Notes under the pieces: generated by a model
The model's input: only the letters and a program-made list of their open reading frames with translations
Database searches by the model: none
What the model was told of the DNA's origin: nothing
NCBI GenBank assembly: GCA_949126835.1
Contig: OX421497.1
Span: forward strand, 11,688,132 to 11,752,131
DNA: 64,000 bases
Direction of reading: 5' to 3'
From: Anisus vortex
Taxonomy: Eukaryota > Mollusca > Gastropoda > Planorbidae
Translations under genes and position numbers: made by a program
Part shown: piece after piece, positions 10,542 to 20,859 of the stretch
How the letters are laid out: every line of letters begins with the position of its first letter
How positions within the stretch are numbered: position 1 is the first letter of the stretch

Positions 10542-11172
10542 CGGCCTACCACAGTATGTTGCTCTAACCTAGATGTATTGTTTTATTTTATCCTGGCCCA
10601 GTTTCACTTGTGACATTTAATTAGGAAACGTATTAACAGGTAGAATGTTTCCCAGATAATCAGTCTCCACGTATCCCCCAGTTTTAATAACATTGACCCT
10701 CACCCTCAGGTTGACGTACACACAGGTCCCATTGACAACTATGTTGTTATATTAAATAGAACTTTCTCTGCCTTGGGTGTTTAATCCAGGACAAACATTC
10801 AGTGATTAATGAATGTAATTTTAGGATGTTAGTTCTGCCATTGTAATCTCCATTAAAGATCAACATTAGGTGTCCTCGGCCCCTTTCGCCAATTAACCCA
10901 TTTCAGTTTGTATTTTTAAGGAAGGAATGTTTCTTGTTTACTTAAGCATTGCCCGAAAGTCTAGGGGGTGATAAAGCTGTATATATAAGACAATTATTCC
11001 TCGTAAAGGGGACAGTGTAGATTTTGCTATCGATGTGTCCATTTGTGTTAGAGCTAGGTAGAGAGTAGTCACATATATAGATGTATAGATAGTTGATAGT
11101 AGTGTAGATGTTGAGCAATAGAGTAAGCTATCATATTGTAGAGTACAGTCAGCAATGTAACTTTTATTTCAG

Positions 11173-11203
<31 letters not shown>

Positions 11204-11291
11204 TTTGATATGTGTTACACAAGCTTTGGAGTTAATTTCATTTTGGTGTGAAAGTGTTGTACGGAATTAGAACCTCAAGAGATATGAACTC
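10516..11291. mobile_element. 776-bp segment between integrase and reverse transcriptase, probable nested insertion
   Basis: It is bounded by a 10-bp direct repeat GTAACATTGA (10506-10515 and 11292-11301), which has the form of a target duplication. It has no long ORF and contains a TA run (11175-11200). On the plus strand it has a TATATAAG box (near 10981), and a TTTATTTCAG stretch near 11165. These would fit a solo LTR in plus orientation, but clear TG...CA ends and terminal inverted repeats are not visible, so the class is unknown. Integrase ends in it 12 codons after the boundary, and the RT ORF begins inside it. Confidence 0.5.
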
Positions 11292-14194
11292 GTAACATTG
11301 ATATGAAATTTTCTTATAGAGTCTTTTACAGAGATTTCATATGAAACTGTATTAATTCTTTTTTTAACAGTATATGGACCATGCCATTCCTTATTACTAT
11401 TTGTTGGTGTTGGTGAAAAAACCAATACTAGATCATTAGGTTTCAAGGTTCTCAAATACCTATGTTTGTTTTTTATTTCTCTTTGTTTTTGTCCTGACAT
11501 TTTTAAATTTTCATTGGCTATTTTATTTACATAATCAAGTTGAGATTTTAAATCTTCAATATACTCTTCTGTATTATACTCAATGTCATCATTATCAAGT
11601 ATTGTATTTTTGAAATTGTCCAAAGGACTATTGGCTTGTCTTCCAAACATTAGTTCAAATGGTGAATAATTAGTTGTCTGGTGTATAGCATTACGATATG
11701 CGAACAAAAGCATAGGTAAATAAACATCCCATTCCTTAGGCTTATCTATACAGCATTTTTGGATCATTAGTTTAATTGTCTGGTTAAATCTCTCCACACA
11801 TCCATTCGACTGTGGATGATATCGAGTGGAAAATATCTGGGTTATTTCTAGCAATTCATGGAATGCTTTAGTTAAATTGGAAACAAACTGTGTCCCATTG
11901 TCACTTAATATGTCCATAGGAAAACCATACTTTGTAAATACGGACAACAAAGCCGTACAAATGCGTTCAGATGTTATGTCTTTCAGTGGAATAACCTCTA
12001 CCCATTTTGTGGCTAAGTCAATGATAACTAAAGCAAATATGTTTTTATTAGTTTTAGTCATTGTCATGGGACCTATTATGTCTATTGCAACCTTATGAAA
12101 TGGTATTCCTATCACATTAAATTCTTGAATGGGAGCTATGTGAGTAGATGTGTTCTTATTTTTTCTTAAACAACAATTACAACATTCTTTTATGTGATGT
12201 TGAATGTCTCTTTTCATTCCCTTCCACCAAAAATTTCTTTTTACTGTATGGTACGTCTTATCTGTACCTAAATGTCCACTTAGTGGTTTACTATGTCCAG
12301 CTACAATTATTGTATTTACTAATGTCTTGGGAACTATTATCTGCTCTTCTCTGTTATGCATTTGTGCATCTATATTGAATCGAATAACTATTCCATTCTT
12401 TATTTCTATACCTATATTCTGTTTGAATTCACCTTCTTTAGTATTTGTTTTATTTTCTAACAATTTATTTATATAGTCATCTTTTTTCTGTTCAGCTTGT
12501 AACAATTGATGAGTTATTTTACCCATTTCAAGCACTGTTTTTTCATTATGCTTTACAGTGTTTATTTCAGCAAATGTTTGTTTCTCTACCTGATTCTTTT
12601 CATGATTACTTATTTCTGGTTTATATGTCTCTTTCTTGCTAATAGCTACAGTTAAATGTTTGTTTAAGACATCTTTTTGGTTTTCATAGTTATCCAAATG
12701 ATCATTTGCTATCTTTAAAGCTTTATCATGATTTCTGACATGCTGAGTCAAAATTATAGATTTCAATTCACCAGGAACATTCAATTCCTTACACACATTT
12801 TCAAACTCATCTATGTATTGACCAATTTGTTGAGTACCATTCCAATTATGGAAGTTATTTTCTTTACTTTTTAGTTTCACAGGTTCCAACATGTTTATCC
12901 ATTCATGTGATTGAACATTATTTGACTTCAAAATGCATAGATTTTGAGATAGTGTACTGATGGGATCATTATTGAATTTATTCAAAGTCATAGGATTCTG
13001 AATTTCTTTTATATCTAGTCTATTCCTAATCCATTCTTCAAAAATTTGTACTGAATTGTCTGGTTTAACATTGGTTGCATTACCTATGATAAGTGGAGCG
13101 GTGCATTTGGGCATTACGACAGCTTTTACTTTCCCTGCGATCCAAGGGGTGTCAATTAAAATATTTGCACATTTGCATGTAATGGAACTCCCATCACCTA
13201 GTGTAATTATTTCTATGTCATCAATATATTGATCAGACTCAACTAGATTAGCTTGTACTATTAAGCACGAGCACCCAGTGTCTCTCAATGTCATGGTCTG
13301 AATATGATTAACATAAGAAGGGAACAAGTATAACTGTCCACCTGCTTCATGTATGTTAGTAAAGTATTTTCCGGTATTAGATTTTGGTGCTACAGTTGAA
13401 AAATTGTTACTTTGAGAAAAGTTACTGTCAAACAATTGTTTAGGTTCAGTTTGTTGGCCCTGAAACGGTGATGAACAATCATAAGATATGTGCCCATAAC
13501 CCTGACAATTATAACATCTTATTGATGTAGGATTATCATTGACCCTATTGCTATTGCCTCTAGACTGATTGTAAGAACCTCTACTATTATTGCCACTATA
13601 ATAGCCTCTGTTGTTGTTACCTCTAGTTTGTTTAAAGTAACCTCTATTATTATTATAGTAACCTCTATTATTGTTGTTACCTCTATTAAAAAATCTACCA
13701 TTATTTTGGTTATTAGAATTAGTGTTTCTTGTGGGTGACAAACTATGTCTTCTGAAAGGATAGTTAGTGTTCCTAGCATTACTCCTATTTTGGTTTCTTG
13801 GTCTGTTGTCCTGATTTTGATATGCATTGAAAACATTCAAGTTGTTTTCAAAAGCATTCAAATTATTTGTATCTTCAGTTTTACTAAGTGCCACACCAGG
13901 ATGACTGTCCTTGTAATTATTTAAGGCTGTTTTCAATTCCTCTACATTTCTAATGTTTCTTTCTTTAAGATATGTAAATAGTTCTGGAGTGGCCATTGTG
14001 AGAATTTTATCAATAATTATCATGTCTAATATATGTATGGGATTATTTATGTCAACTTTACTTAGTGTTAACCATTTTTCTAGGTATTGGCTTATGTCAT
14101 TAATGAACCTATCAGTGTTGTCACTAGCTTCCAGTCTAACCTTATGAAATTGTTTTCTATAATGATCAGGTGTAAAATTATAAAAATTGAACAT
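11267..14194 (-). CDS. gag-pol: Gag-protease-integrase polyprotein of the Ty3/gypsy-type element
   Basis: 975 codons from the first Met; the frame is open further upstream to 14443 and the conserved gag region continues there. Residues 1-100 are capsid-like, 110-220 an Asn/Arg/Gly-rich stretch, and 227-240 a CCHC zinc knuckle (CYNCQGYGHISYDC). The protease active site DTG is at 305-307. Residues about 380-615 are a Lys/Asn/Glu-rich linker of unknown function. Integrase follows: H634/H641 and C671/C674 zinc-binding domain, DD35E core with D705, D765 and E801 (exactly 35 residues between the last two), and a GPY-type module (EWHGPYTV, 936-943). The protein copies and inserts the element as part of a virus-like particle. 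There is no RT in this ORF, as RT lies downstream, which is the reverse of the usual gypsy order. Confidence 0.93.
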   Translation of the reverse strand: MFNFYNFTPDHYRKQFHKVRLEASDNTDRFINDISQYLEKWLTLSKVDINNPIHILDMIIIDKILTMATPELFTYLKERNIRNVEELKTALNNYKDSHPGVALSKTEDTNNLNAFENNLNVFNAYQNQDNRPRNQNRSNARNTNYPFRRHSLSPTRNTNSNNQNNGRFFNRGNNNNRGYYNNNRGYFKQTRGNNNRGYYSGNNSRGSYNQSRGNSNRVNDNPTSIRCYNCQGYGHISYDCSSPFQGQQTEPKQLFDSNFSQSNNFSTVAPKSNTGKYFTNIHEAGGQLYLFPSYVNHIQTMTLRDTGCSCLIVQANLVESDQYIDDIEIITLGDGSSITCKCANILIDTPWIAGKVKAVVMPKCTAPLIIGNATNVKPDNSVQIFEEWIRNRLDIKEIQNPMTLNKFNNDPISTLSQNLCILKSNNVQSHEWINMLEPVKLKSKENNFHNWNGTQQIGQYIDEFENVCKELNVPGELKSIILTQHVRNHDKALKIANDHLDNYENQKDVLNKHLTVAISKKETYKPEISNHEKNQVEKQTFAEINTVKHNEKTVLEMGKITHQLLQAEQKKDDYINKLLENKTNTKEGEFKQNIGIEIKNGIVIRFNIDAQMHNREEQIIVPKTLVNTIIVAGHSKPLSGHLGTDKTYHTVKRNFWWKGMKRDIQHHIKECCNCCLRKNKNTSTHIAPIQEFNVIGIPFHKVAIDIIGPMTMTKTNKNIFALVIIDLATKWVEVIPLKDITSERICTALLSVFTKYGFPMDILSDNGTQFVSNLTKAFHELLEITQIFSTRYHPQSNGCVERFNQTIKLMIQKCCIDKPKEWDVYLPMLLFAYRNAIHQTTNYSPFELMFGRQANSPLDNFKNTILDNDDIEYNTEEYIEDLKSQLDYVNKIANENLKMSGQKQREIKNKHRYLRTLKPNDLVLVFSPTPTNSNKEWHGPYTVKKRINTVSYEISVKDSIRKFHINVTSSYLLRF

Positions 14195-14436
14195 TGCTGC
14201 TTTTATTTGATCATATGTTCTACCAATTCCTTCACCTACTGCTTTTAGCCCATTTTCTTTAACTGCTCCTAATAATTTAGCAGCCCATTTATCTTTTGGT
14301 AAGTTATTAGCTATACAATTTTCCTCAAAAATAGATAAGAAACTATCTAAATTATTTTCATTTCCATCAAAGGGCTGTACGTTAAATTTGTCATTAACCT
14401 TATGATGATTGTGAGATTCTGTTAACTTAATTTTTC

Positions 14437-14733
14437 CTAACTCTCAGTTTCATACCTTTTATGTTCTAATTCTGTGTGCTGAGCTATTTTCAATTTTTCA
14501 ATTTCTCTATCTTCTGCGTGCTGAGCTATTTTTAGTTTTTCAAATTCTCTATCTTCAGCTCTTTTATCTCTTTCCTTATTTTCTATCTCTTTTTGTTCTT
14601 GTTTTTGTGCTAAAGTCCAAGCCTGAACTTTTTCTTCAATAAATTTCATCATGTCTTTTTTTTCTATTTCATATTCCATAGCTAATTCTTTAGCCCTGGC
14701 ATACATTTGTGCATTAGTTTCAAACGAAGCCAT
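14437..14733 (-). CDS. gag: Gag N-terminal segment, charged coiled-coil-like
   Basis: 98 codons, starting MASFETNAQM. Residues 25-98 are very rich in Lys, Glu, Asp and Arg with a repeated EKLKIAQH segment, suggesting a coiled coil. It stops with TAG at 14437-14439. The downstream gag-protease-integrase frame opens at 14443, so the two overlap by a few bases in different frames, at a GAGAG dinucleotide run. A 2-bp slip there or a programmed frameshift are the two simple explanations. No independent family match was recognised; it is assigned to gag by position. Confidence 0.7.
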   Translation of the reverse strand: MASFETNAQMYARAKELAMEYEIEKKDMMKFIEEKVQAWTLAQKQEQKEIENKERDKRAEDREFEKLKIAQHAEDREIEKLKIAQHTELEHKRYETES

Positions 14734-16503
14734 TTTTTTTTATTTGCTTATTTGTCCAGTGTTATTATGTATTTGTTATTACACAATTTTTAAAGTATGT
14801 TTTATTTATTACACAAATTCAATTTATTTGTACTGTGACCAACTTAATCATATACTGATATGATTAATAACACAGATTCTATATATTAGTTATACTAAAA
14901 TGTGACCCAATGATAATCAAAGCTTGATGACTTACATGATTATTTGTTCACATTTATATTTTTATAGAGTTCGTCAAAGCTTGATGACTTATATGACTAG
15001 TCTCTTTCTTGACCTAATCACACTAAGTTCCTACGGTAGGACAATAAATGTGCAATGATAAAATAATTTATTTACTCACCATAAATTACTTGAGTCAAAT
15101 GAAAGTTCAACTTCTGGACCACCCCAAAATTTACTATGTGTTACAAAGCTTATTTTATGACTATTTATACAATGTACTGAATCTGTATGTGCGCAATATT
15201 ATGTTACCTTACAAGTATGTTATTGCATCTTTTAAAAGAATTCAAAACTTAATTATATTATTTACAGTACTCCAAAGTTATTTGCATAATAAATTATTTG
15301 CTACTTTACAAATAATGCATATGAACACAAAAAACAAAATAATTGCTGCTTTAAATAGACAATACTAAGAGGAATTCAACAATAGAATTACAATATATAA
15401 ACATTGACCAAACAATATGATGTTTTAATAACAATACAACAATTATTTACGATCACAAACAAGACTTACACAGCTAACGACTATATTTGTAAATAAAACA
15501 AATATCCCTATAGAATCATCTACATTAAAACCTCGAAAAGAAACAGAATTAGAGTAAAGACAGAAGTAAAAGTATTGAGGTCTTAACATAGACTACCTCC
15601 AACCTCCCACACATATATATTGTATACATATAACATGAAATTATTATATTTAACAAAGTAATTACTGATAGAGAAAGGCAGTAATTACACATAAGAAAGA
15701 GGATATAGTAACGATCAGTGTCAGTTTCTTCAATGACTTGATGTAACGATAGTAACGATCAGTGTCAGTTTCTTCAATGCCTTGATGTAATGTTAACACA
15801 ATATTCCGACTATGACGAGTCTGAAAGTTTTACATATCCATGTATGACTAGCATACGGTAGGCACACTATGACAATTGTGTGATCTGTCTTCACTTCACG
15901 TGAAATCTGCCATCTCCGATGGGAACTGGATATTTAAAATAGGTACTGTGTATATCACAAGATCTTTACATCTGACTTCCGGCTAATTTGTTTACTGACA
16001 TTCAATGTTACGTCGGGATGTATATGTACAATAAAATAATTAATCAAAGTTGATAAGGTTGATAAAGTTCAACAATAATTATTCAAAGTTCACTGATGCT
16101 GTATAATATTTAAGAACGAAGGTGATTGACAACAGTGTGCCGCCATTTTGAATCAACAATAATTATTCAAAGTTCAAGGTTGAAGAACCAAGGTGCGCCG
16201 CCATTTTGAATCCATTAGGAAATTAAATCAAGTTAAAAATGTCTAAAATGTCTAAAATGTTTTCCGTTGACAAAACTTTATATTTGAGATGTTGAGTTCA
16301 TAGTATTATTGGTCTTTGCTTTAGTAGTACTTTGTTATGTAGTACTAGTGTTTACACGCAATTCAAGTATATACTTGATATTAAAATATTGAGGGTCGGC
16401 AAATTCTTCATGCCCTGGGCCTCCACTGCATAGTACGTATTGTACGACGAACAAAAAATTTTGATTTTTATTACTTGCCAACGTTTTTTCTTTATGGTAG
16501 TTT
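14734..16503 (-). other. Long 5' leader of the retrotransposon
   Basis: About 1.77 kb of AT-rich sequence between the primer-binding site and the gag ATG. It contains a tandem duplication of about 40 bp (15705-15790, around AGTAACGATCAGTGTCAG), repeated ATTCAAAGTTCA blocks, and triplicated TCTAAAATG near 16240. A 106-codon plus-strand ORF (15048-15368) is AT-rich with no recognisable domain and is treated as chance. The leader is unusually long for a Ty3/gypsy element. Confidence 0.75.
16139..16208 (-). promoter_or_regulatory. Duplicated CAAAATGGCGGC motif in the retrotransposon leader
   Basis: GCCGCCATTTTG occurs at 16139-16150 and 16197-16208. On the element's coding strand it reads CAAAATGGCGGC, close to the animal YY1 consensus AANATGGCGGC. 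It lies about 320-380 bp downstream of the 5' LTR, where leader elements can drive LINE/LTR transcription. Binding is inferred only. Confidence 0.4.
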
Positions 16504-16516
16504 CCGCTTGCCACCA
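16504..16516 (-). promoter_or_regulatory. tRNA primer-binding site
   Basis: On the minus strand TGGTGGCAAGCGG begins 2 nt after the CTTACA end of the 5' LTR. It starts with TGG, complementary to the CCA end of tRNAs. The exact primer tRNA was not identified. Confidence 0.8.
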
Positions 16517-16518
16517 GT

Positions 16519-17019
16519 TGTAAGTTGTCTGTTTCTGTACTTCATTCACTCACACATATCTTCGAGGCGTTCATAAAAATACTTAACACTCCAGGAACAG
16601 TAAAATATATAGATAAGTTTATTCACACACATATATTTTTATGTCCTCACAATTCATATGAATATCCATGCACAATGATATCTGTATATATATTCACTCA
16701 ATAGCATAGCAATTTATAAAATAGAATTTACAGAATAGATTCACAGAGATCTCTCATATTATGTCCATTACAAAATCTCCACATAAAAATACAGCTCCTC
16801 TCTCTACAAAAGCTGAATGCCCACTACTCTACCAATGTCAAGTCTCGTAACCTTTCCTCCGATCTTTTCTAACCTAACACGTGAATTAACAACACCACTG
16901 CGCAATTATTATAGTCTCCGTCTGCTTTTGCTATCCAAGGTCAAGGTCTACTCTTCTTTTCATTGGTTATCTCTCTTTGACCATAGACTATTTATTATGT
17001 TCTATTTCAATCACTGACA
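16519..17019 (-). repeat. 5' LTR of the retrotransposon
   Basis: 501 bp, plus-strand ends TGTAAG and CTGACA (TG...CA), next to the ATGTC duplication at 17020-17024. It shows no difference by eye from the split 3' LTR apart from the terminal base. It contains the promoter and polyadenylation functions of the element by family knowledge; no single TATA box can be named with confidence. Confidence 0.93.
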
Positions 17020-17024
17020 ATGTC

Positions 17025-17300
17025 AAAGGCGTCATCCTGGTATTTGGGTAAATGCTTTTATTTCTGTCAAATCTCAAAGGAATACCCAACACTTTGCGTA
17101 AGTTGTATGCACCGGAATTTCTTTTTAGAACACTGTATATTATGATACCAACTCGGCATGTCCGCGCCCCCATACTTCCCTGGAAACGCTAGCGCCCATG
17201 CTACATACTAGGTCACACACCTGACCTGTCTCTAGTTGCCTCATGAAAAATCTAGTATAAAATTTTTAAATGCCAAAAACAACTAAATAATAGAATTAAT
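17025..17300. other. Flank of the retrotransposon, no gene assigned
   Basis: Mixed-composition DNA. A minus-strand frame open over 16988-17173 has ordinary amino-acid composition, but no domain, splice signals or start were recognised. It may be a relic disrupted by the LTR insertion or chance. Confidence 0.4.
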
Positions 17301-17745
17301 TAACTATATTGTATTAAAATACTACATTAAAAGACTACATTAAAAAAATACATGAAAAGACCACATTAAACGACCACATTAAAATACTACATTAAAATAC
17401 TACATTAAAAGACTACATTAAAATACTACTTTTAAAAACTTTATTAAAAGACCACATTAAAATACTACATTAAAATACTACATTAAAAACTACATTGAAA
17501 GACTACATTAAAAGACAACATTAAAAGACTTTTTTAATGACTTTTTTAAACTACCACATTAAAAGACTACAGTAAAAGACTGCATTAAAAGACTACACTG
17601 AAAGATTACATTAAAAGACTACATTAAAAGACTACATTAAAAGACTGCATTGAAAGACTACATTAAAAAACTACATTAGAAGACTACTTTTAAAGACTTA
17701 AACAACCACATTAAAAAACTACATTAAAAGACCAATTATAATAAA
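17300..17745. repeat. 13-14 bp minisatellite (ACTACATTAAAAG)
   Basis: About 30 imperfect copies of ACTACATTAAAAG with variants such as ACCACATTAAAA and ACTACTTTTAAA. Divergence between monomers is moderate. Confidence 0.9.
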
Positions 17746-18404
17746 CAATTATAATATAATACTAAACCGAACGAGGAACATTACAAGTAAATAAGGCGCA
17801 GTACTCTGTACATTACTAGAAACATTACTATCACTTTTTTAAAAATGACCACAAAGCAGTCTATACCGCCGCTCACGCCTACCGCCTGCTATTCTTTCAA
17901 TTTCCCTGTAGCAAAGTACAACTCCAAGGTCATAATTCAAGTGTGCTAACGTACAAGACTGGATGAAGTTCAGAGCAATTTGAGTTATATTTAAGTCATG
18001 CCAGACAAGACAAAATTTTACCACCAAGGACACACCGTTTCAATGATTGTGTGGTCAGGACAATGCTAGTTCGCATTTTTTTACTTATCACTTCAACGGA
18101 TCTGGCTAAACTCAGTAGGGGGGGGGGGACAAGGGGTGAAGGGGTTAACCCCTAGGGGGCAAAGTCTAGAACTGAGTCTAGAATATTATATGGAAATACA
18201 ATCTGGGAAATATTTAGACAGCGATAATTAAAGTAGGAATAAAAGAAAAGTGAGTTAAGAACGGAAAAAAAAGTCTTAAAATGACTACAGTGAAAAAAAA
18301 AGAAAAAAAAAGACTTCCATAAAAACAAAACCTTCAAGTAAACTCAAGTATTGAGTCAAGTATTGACGATGGAAAAAAATATAAATGAACAATTGCCTTT
18401 GCGA
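17746..18404. other. Non-coding, no gene seen
   Basis: AT-rich unique-looking DNA with an 11-base G run (near 18119) and A-rich tracts at 18260-18310. Short ORFs present have no recognisable family. Confidence 0.5.
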
Positions 18405-19075
18405 ATATTGAGACTAGAAACACAAAATATTGAGGGCAGAACATAAATACAAAAGCAATTGAATGTATGAAGAACAATAAAATATGAAATTTATAAACAG
18501 TCGAAACAAATTATACAATTTATTGACAGCCAGAACAAGACTAGACACAAATGTTTACAATAAAAAAAATATTGACAGCAGAACAGAAAAACGAACTCAA
18601 AATATTGACAGCAGAACAGAAAAACTAATTAAAAATATTAACAGCAGAACAGAAAAACTAACTAAAATATTGACAGCATTTCAGAAAAAGTAAATTAAAA
18701 TATTGACAGCAGTACAGAAAAACTAAATAAACATACTGACAGCAGTACAGAAAATTTAGCAAAAACAAATATTGACAGCAGTACAGAAAAACTAAATAAA
18801 CATACTGACAGCAGTACAGAAAATTTAGCAAAAACAAATATTGACAGCAGTACAGAAAAACTAACTAAAAATATTGACAGCATAACAAAACTAGAAAAAG
18901 AAAATATTTACCATAAAAAAATATTGAACGCACAAAAAAACTAAGCTTAAATAAAAATATTGACAGCTGAACAAAAAACTAAATAAAAATATTGACAGCA
19001 GAACAAATAAAAATTACAGAAAAATATTGACAGTCGACGCAAAATCGAAAAAAACAAAACAACCAGCAATATAAA
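18405..19075. repeat. About 30-bp minisatellite (AAATATTGACAGCAGAACAG)
   Basis: Repeats of a unit centred on ATATTGACAGCAGAACAGAA plus AAACTAA-type spacers. A longer higher-order duplication is visible at 18700-18860, where two spacer types alternate. ORFs on both strands inside it are products of the repeat. Confidence 0.88.
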
Positions 19076-19389
19076 CAGCTGAACTAGAAAAGAAAATTCA
19101 ATTAAGCAAATAGCCCAAGAAATTAAAATCCTAGAAATAACGCGCCTTTGTACTGAATGGAGAATACCATTTCCTTCGTTAGGTTTAATTGTATTAAATC
19201 GGTCATCGTGACCTGCACGTGCATGGGCGTTTCCAACGACACGTGGCACGTCTTGGTCATTTCATTTAAAAACCTTCAACAATAACAGTAACAGATCATT
19301 AAGCTCAATTAAAATTCCGCCAACGATAAAGTCCGAGCAGATGAGGTTGGAGTTGAGGGTGGGGTGGGGAGGGGGCGTGGTGCTGGGTC

Positions 19390-19705
19390 GTCTGGACCTT
19401 CTGGACAGTTTATTTAAAACAGCTTATTGCAGGCTGAAGCAACGCATGTTCCGCAAAGTACGAATCGGAGCAAGTGAAATGTGCCCCCTGTGGAATAGCC
19501 TCCAAGAATACGGAACATGTCTTTCAGACCTGCCCCATATAGCACTCTACCCGGTCAGCCATATAGCCCCCAGGAAACTACCTTCAATGATAAAATGAAT
19601 GGTGGACTGCAGCCAAAGACAGCCACCGCGCACTTCATTAAAAATAATTGGACTTGTCAGAATCTTCTTAATTATAACTTTGAGAACGAAGACGAAGAAG
19701 TCCAT
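19390..19705 (+). pseudogene. LINE ORF2 C-terminal remnant
   Basis: Across two frames the translation keeps the pattern of a LINE reverse-transcriptase tail: MFRKVRIGASEMCP, then in a second frame CPCG, TEHVFQTCP, then in another frame PQETTFNDK and a HFIKN block. The CxxC...HxxxxC arrangement is typical of the zinc-knuckle tail of jockey/CR1-like elements. At least two frameshifts and a stop interrupt it. It ends in GAACGAAGACGAAGAAG, a purine-rich 3' tail. Clade uncertain. Confidence 0.6.
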
Positions 19706-20160
19706 TTCGAGCTATGGTGTGTGCATTCATACGACTTGAGGAACCGTAAAGTCATTCACTGATGACGTAAGACTCCTAGAAGTAACAATAATAGCGATTA
19801 TGCATGCATAGTGAATCTAACAGTGATTGCATTCTAACACTTCCGGTCCTATTCGTTAATTTACTGACAAAACATGCAAACATATCCAGTTTTGCATATA
19901 AAATCAAATCACTAGACGCAATCATTTACATAAAACACCAGATAAAGTTGAGAAAATGTTGGTTTTTTTTTTAAGCAGAAGCTTTTCAACTCCGTTGCAT
20001 TCTTTCCCCTTAAAAGAAAAGAATGAAAGAATAATAAAAAAACAGATTGTTCGATAGATCGATAAATATTTAGTTAAATAGTTGAACATATAATAACTTA
20101 ATAATAGTTTCATAAAATTGCTTCATACATATTCTGGATGTATAGACAAAAAGATACAGA
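19706..20160. other. Non-coding, no gene seen
   Basis: AT-rich DNA between the LINE remnant and the GATA array. Nothing supported beyond short chance ORFs. Confidence 0.5.
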
Positions 20161-20162
20161 GA

Positions 20163-20171
20163 TCGACAGAT

Positions 20172-20210
<39 letters not shown>

Positions 20211-20855
20211 AAGATAGAAAGATCGAAAGATCGAAAGATCGAAAGATCGAAAGATAGAAAGATAGAAAGATAGAAAGATAGAAAGATAGAAAGATAGAAA
20301 GATAGAAAGATAGAAAGATAGAAAGATAGAAAGATAGAAAGATAGAAAGATAGAAAGATAGAAAGATAGAAAGATAGAAAGATAGAAAGATAGAAAGATA
20401 GAAAGATAGAAAGATAGAAAGATAGAAAGATAGAAAGATAGAAAGATAGAAAGATAGAAAGATAGAAAGATCGAAAGATAGAAAGATAGAAAGATAGAAA
20501 GATAGAAAGATAGAAAGATAGAAAGATAGAAAGATAGAAAGATAGAAAGATAGAAAGATAGAAAGATAGAAAGATAGAAAGATAGAAAGATAGAAAGATA
20601 GAAAGATAGAAAGATAGAAAGATAGAAAGATAGAAAGATAGAAAGATAGAAAGATAGAAAGATAGAAAGATAGAAAGATAGAAGGATAGAAGGATAGAAG
20701 GATAGAAAGATAGAAAGATAGAAAGATAGAAAGATAGAAAGATAAAAAGATAGAAAAATAGAAAGATACAAAGATACAAAGATACAAAGATACAAAGATA
20801 CAAAGATAGAAAAATAGAAAGAAAGATAGAAAGAAAGAAAGCTAGAAAGATAGGA
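20163..20855. repeat. Long GAAAGATA microsatellite
   Basis: About 690 bp of the 8-bp unit GAAAGATA, very homogeneous from 20250 to 20690, with GATCGAAA variants at the left and GATACAAA at the right. Because 8 is not a multiple of 3, all minus-strand frames are open and give long Ser/Leu/Phe/Tyr-rich artefact ORFs of 225-267 codons. Confidence 0.97.
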
Positions 20856-20859
20856 GAAT

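Larger units (their letters stand above)
281..17024 (-). mobile_element. Full-length Ty3/gypsy-type LTR retrotransposon, copia-like pol order, carrying nested insertions
   Basis: The ends are defined by the 5-bp direct repeat ATGTC (281-285 and 17020-17024). LTRs begin TGTAAG on the plus strand and end CTGAC(A). Read on the minus strand the order is 5' LTR (16519-17019), primer-binding site, about 1.77 kb leader, gag start, gag-protease-integrase ORF, a 776-bp non-coding segment, reverse transcriptase-RNase H ORF, polypurine tract, and 3' LTR (286-373 plus 8240-8653). The 3' LTR is interrupted by a 7.87-kb Helitron-like block; without it the element is about 8.9 kb. RT and integrase are Ty3/gypsy type, but integrase precedes RT, the arrangement known for the Gmr1 group. 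LTR identity by eye suggests a recent insertion, yet ORFs are frame-broken in two or three places, so this copy is probably not autonomous as assembled. The terminal base next to the PPT differs between LTRs (8653 T, 17019 A). Confidence 0.9.

Noticed and set aside
11826..12642. Plus-strand ORFs of 65-90 codons inside the retrotransposon
   Set aside because: They lie antisense to the integrase and linker coding sequence and have no independent motif.
15048..15368. 106-codon plus-strand ORF in the retrotransposon leader
   Set aside because: AT-rich composition, opposite strand to the element, no recognisable domain.
16607..17018. LTR limited to 412 bp with the leader starting right after
   Set aside because: The extra 88 bp are also present at 286-373, next to the matching ATGTC duplication, and a primer-binding site follows only after them. 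The LTR is 501 bp.
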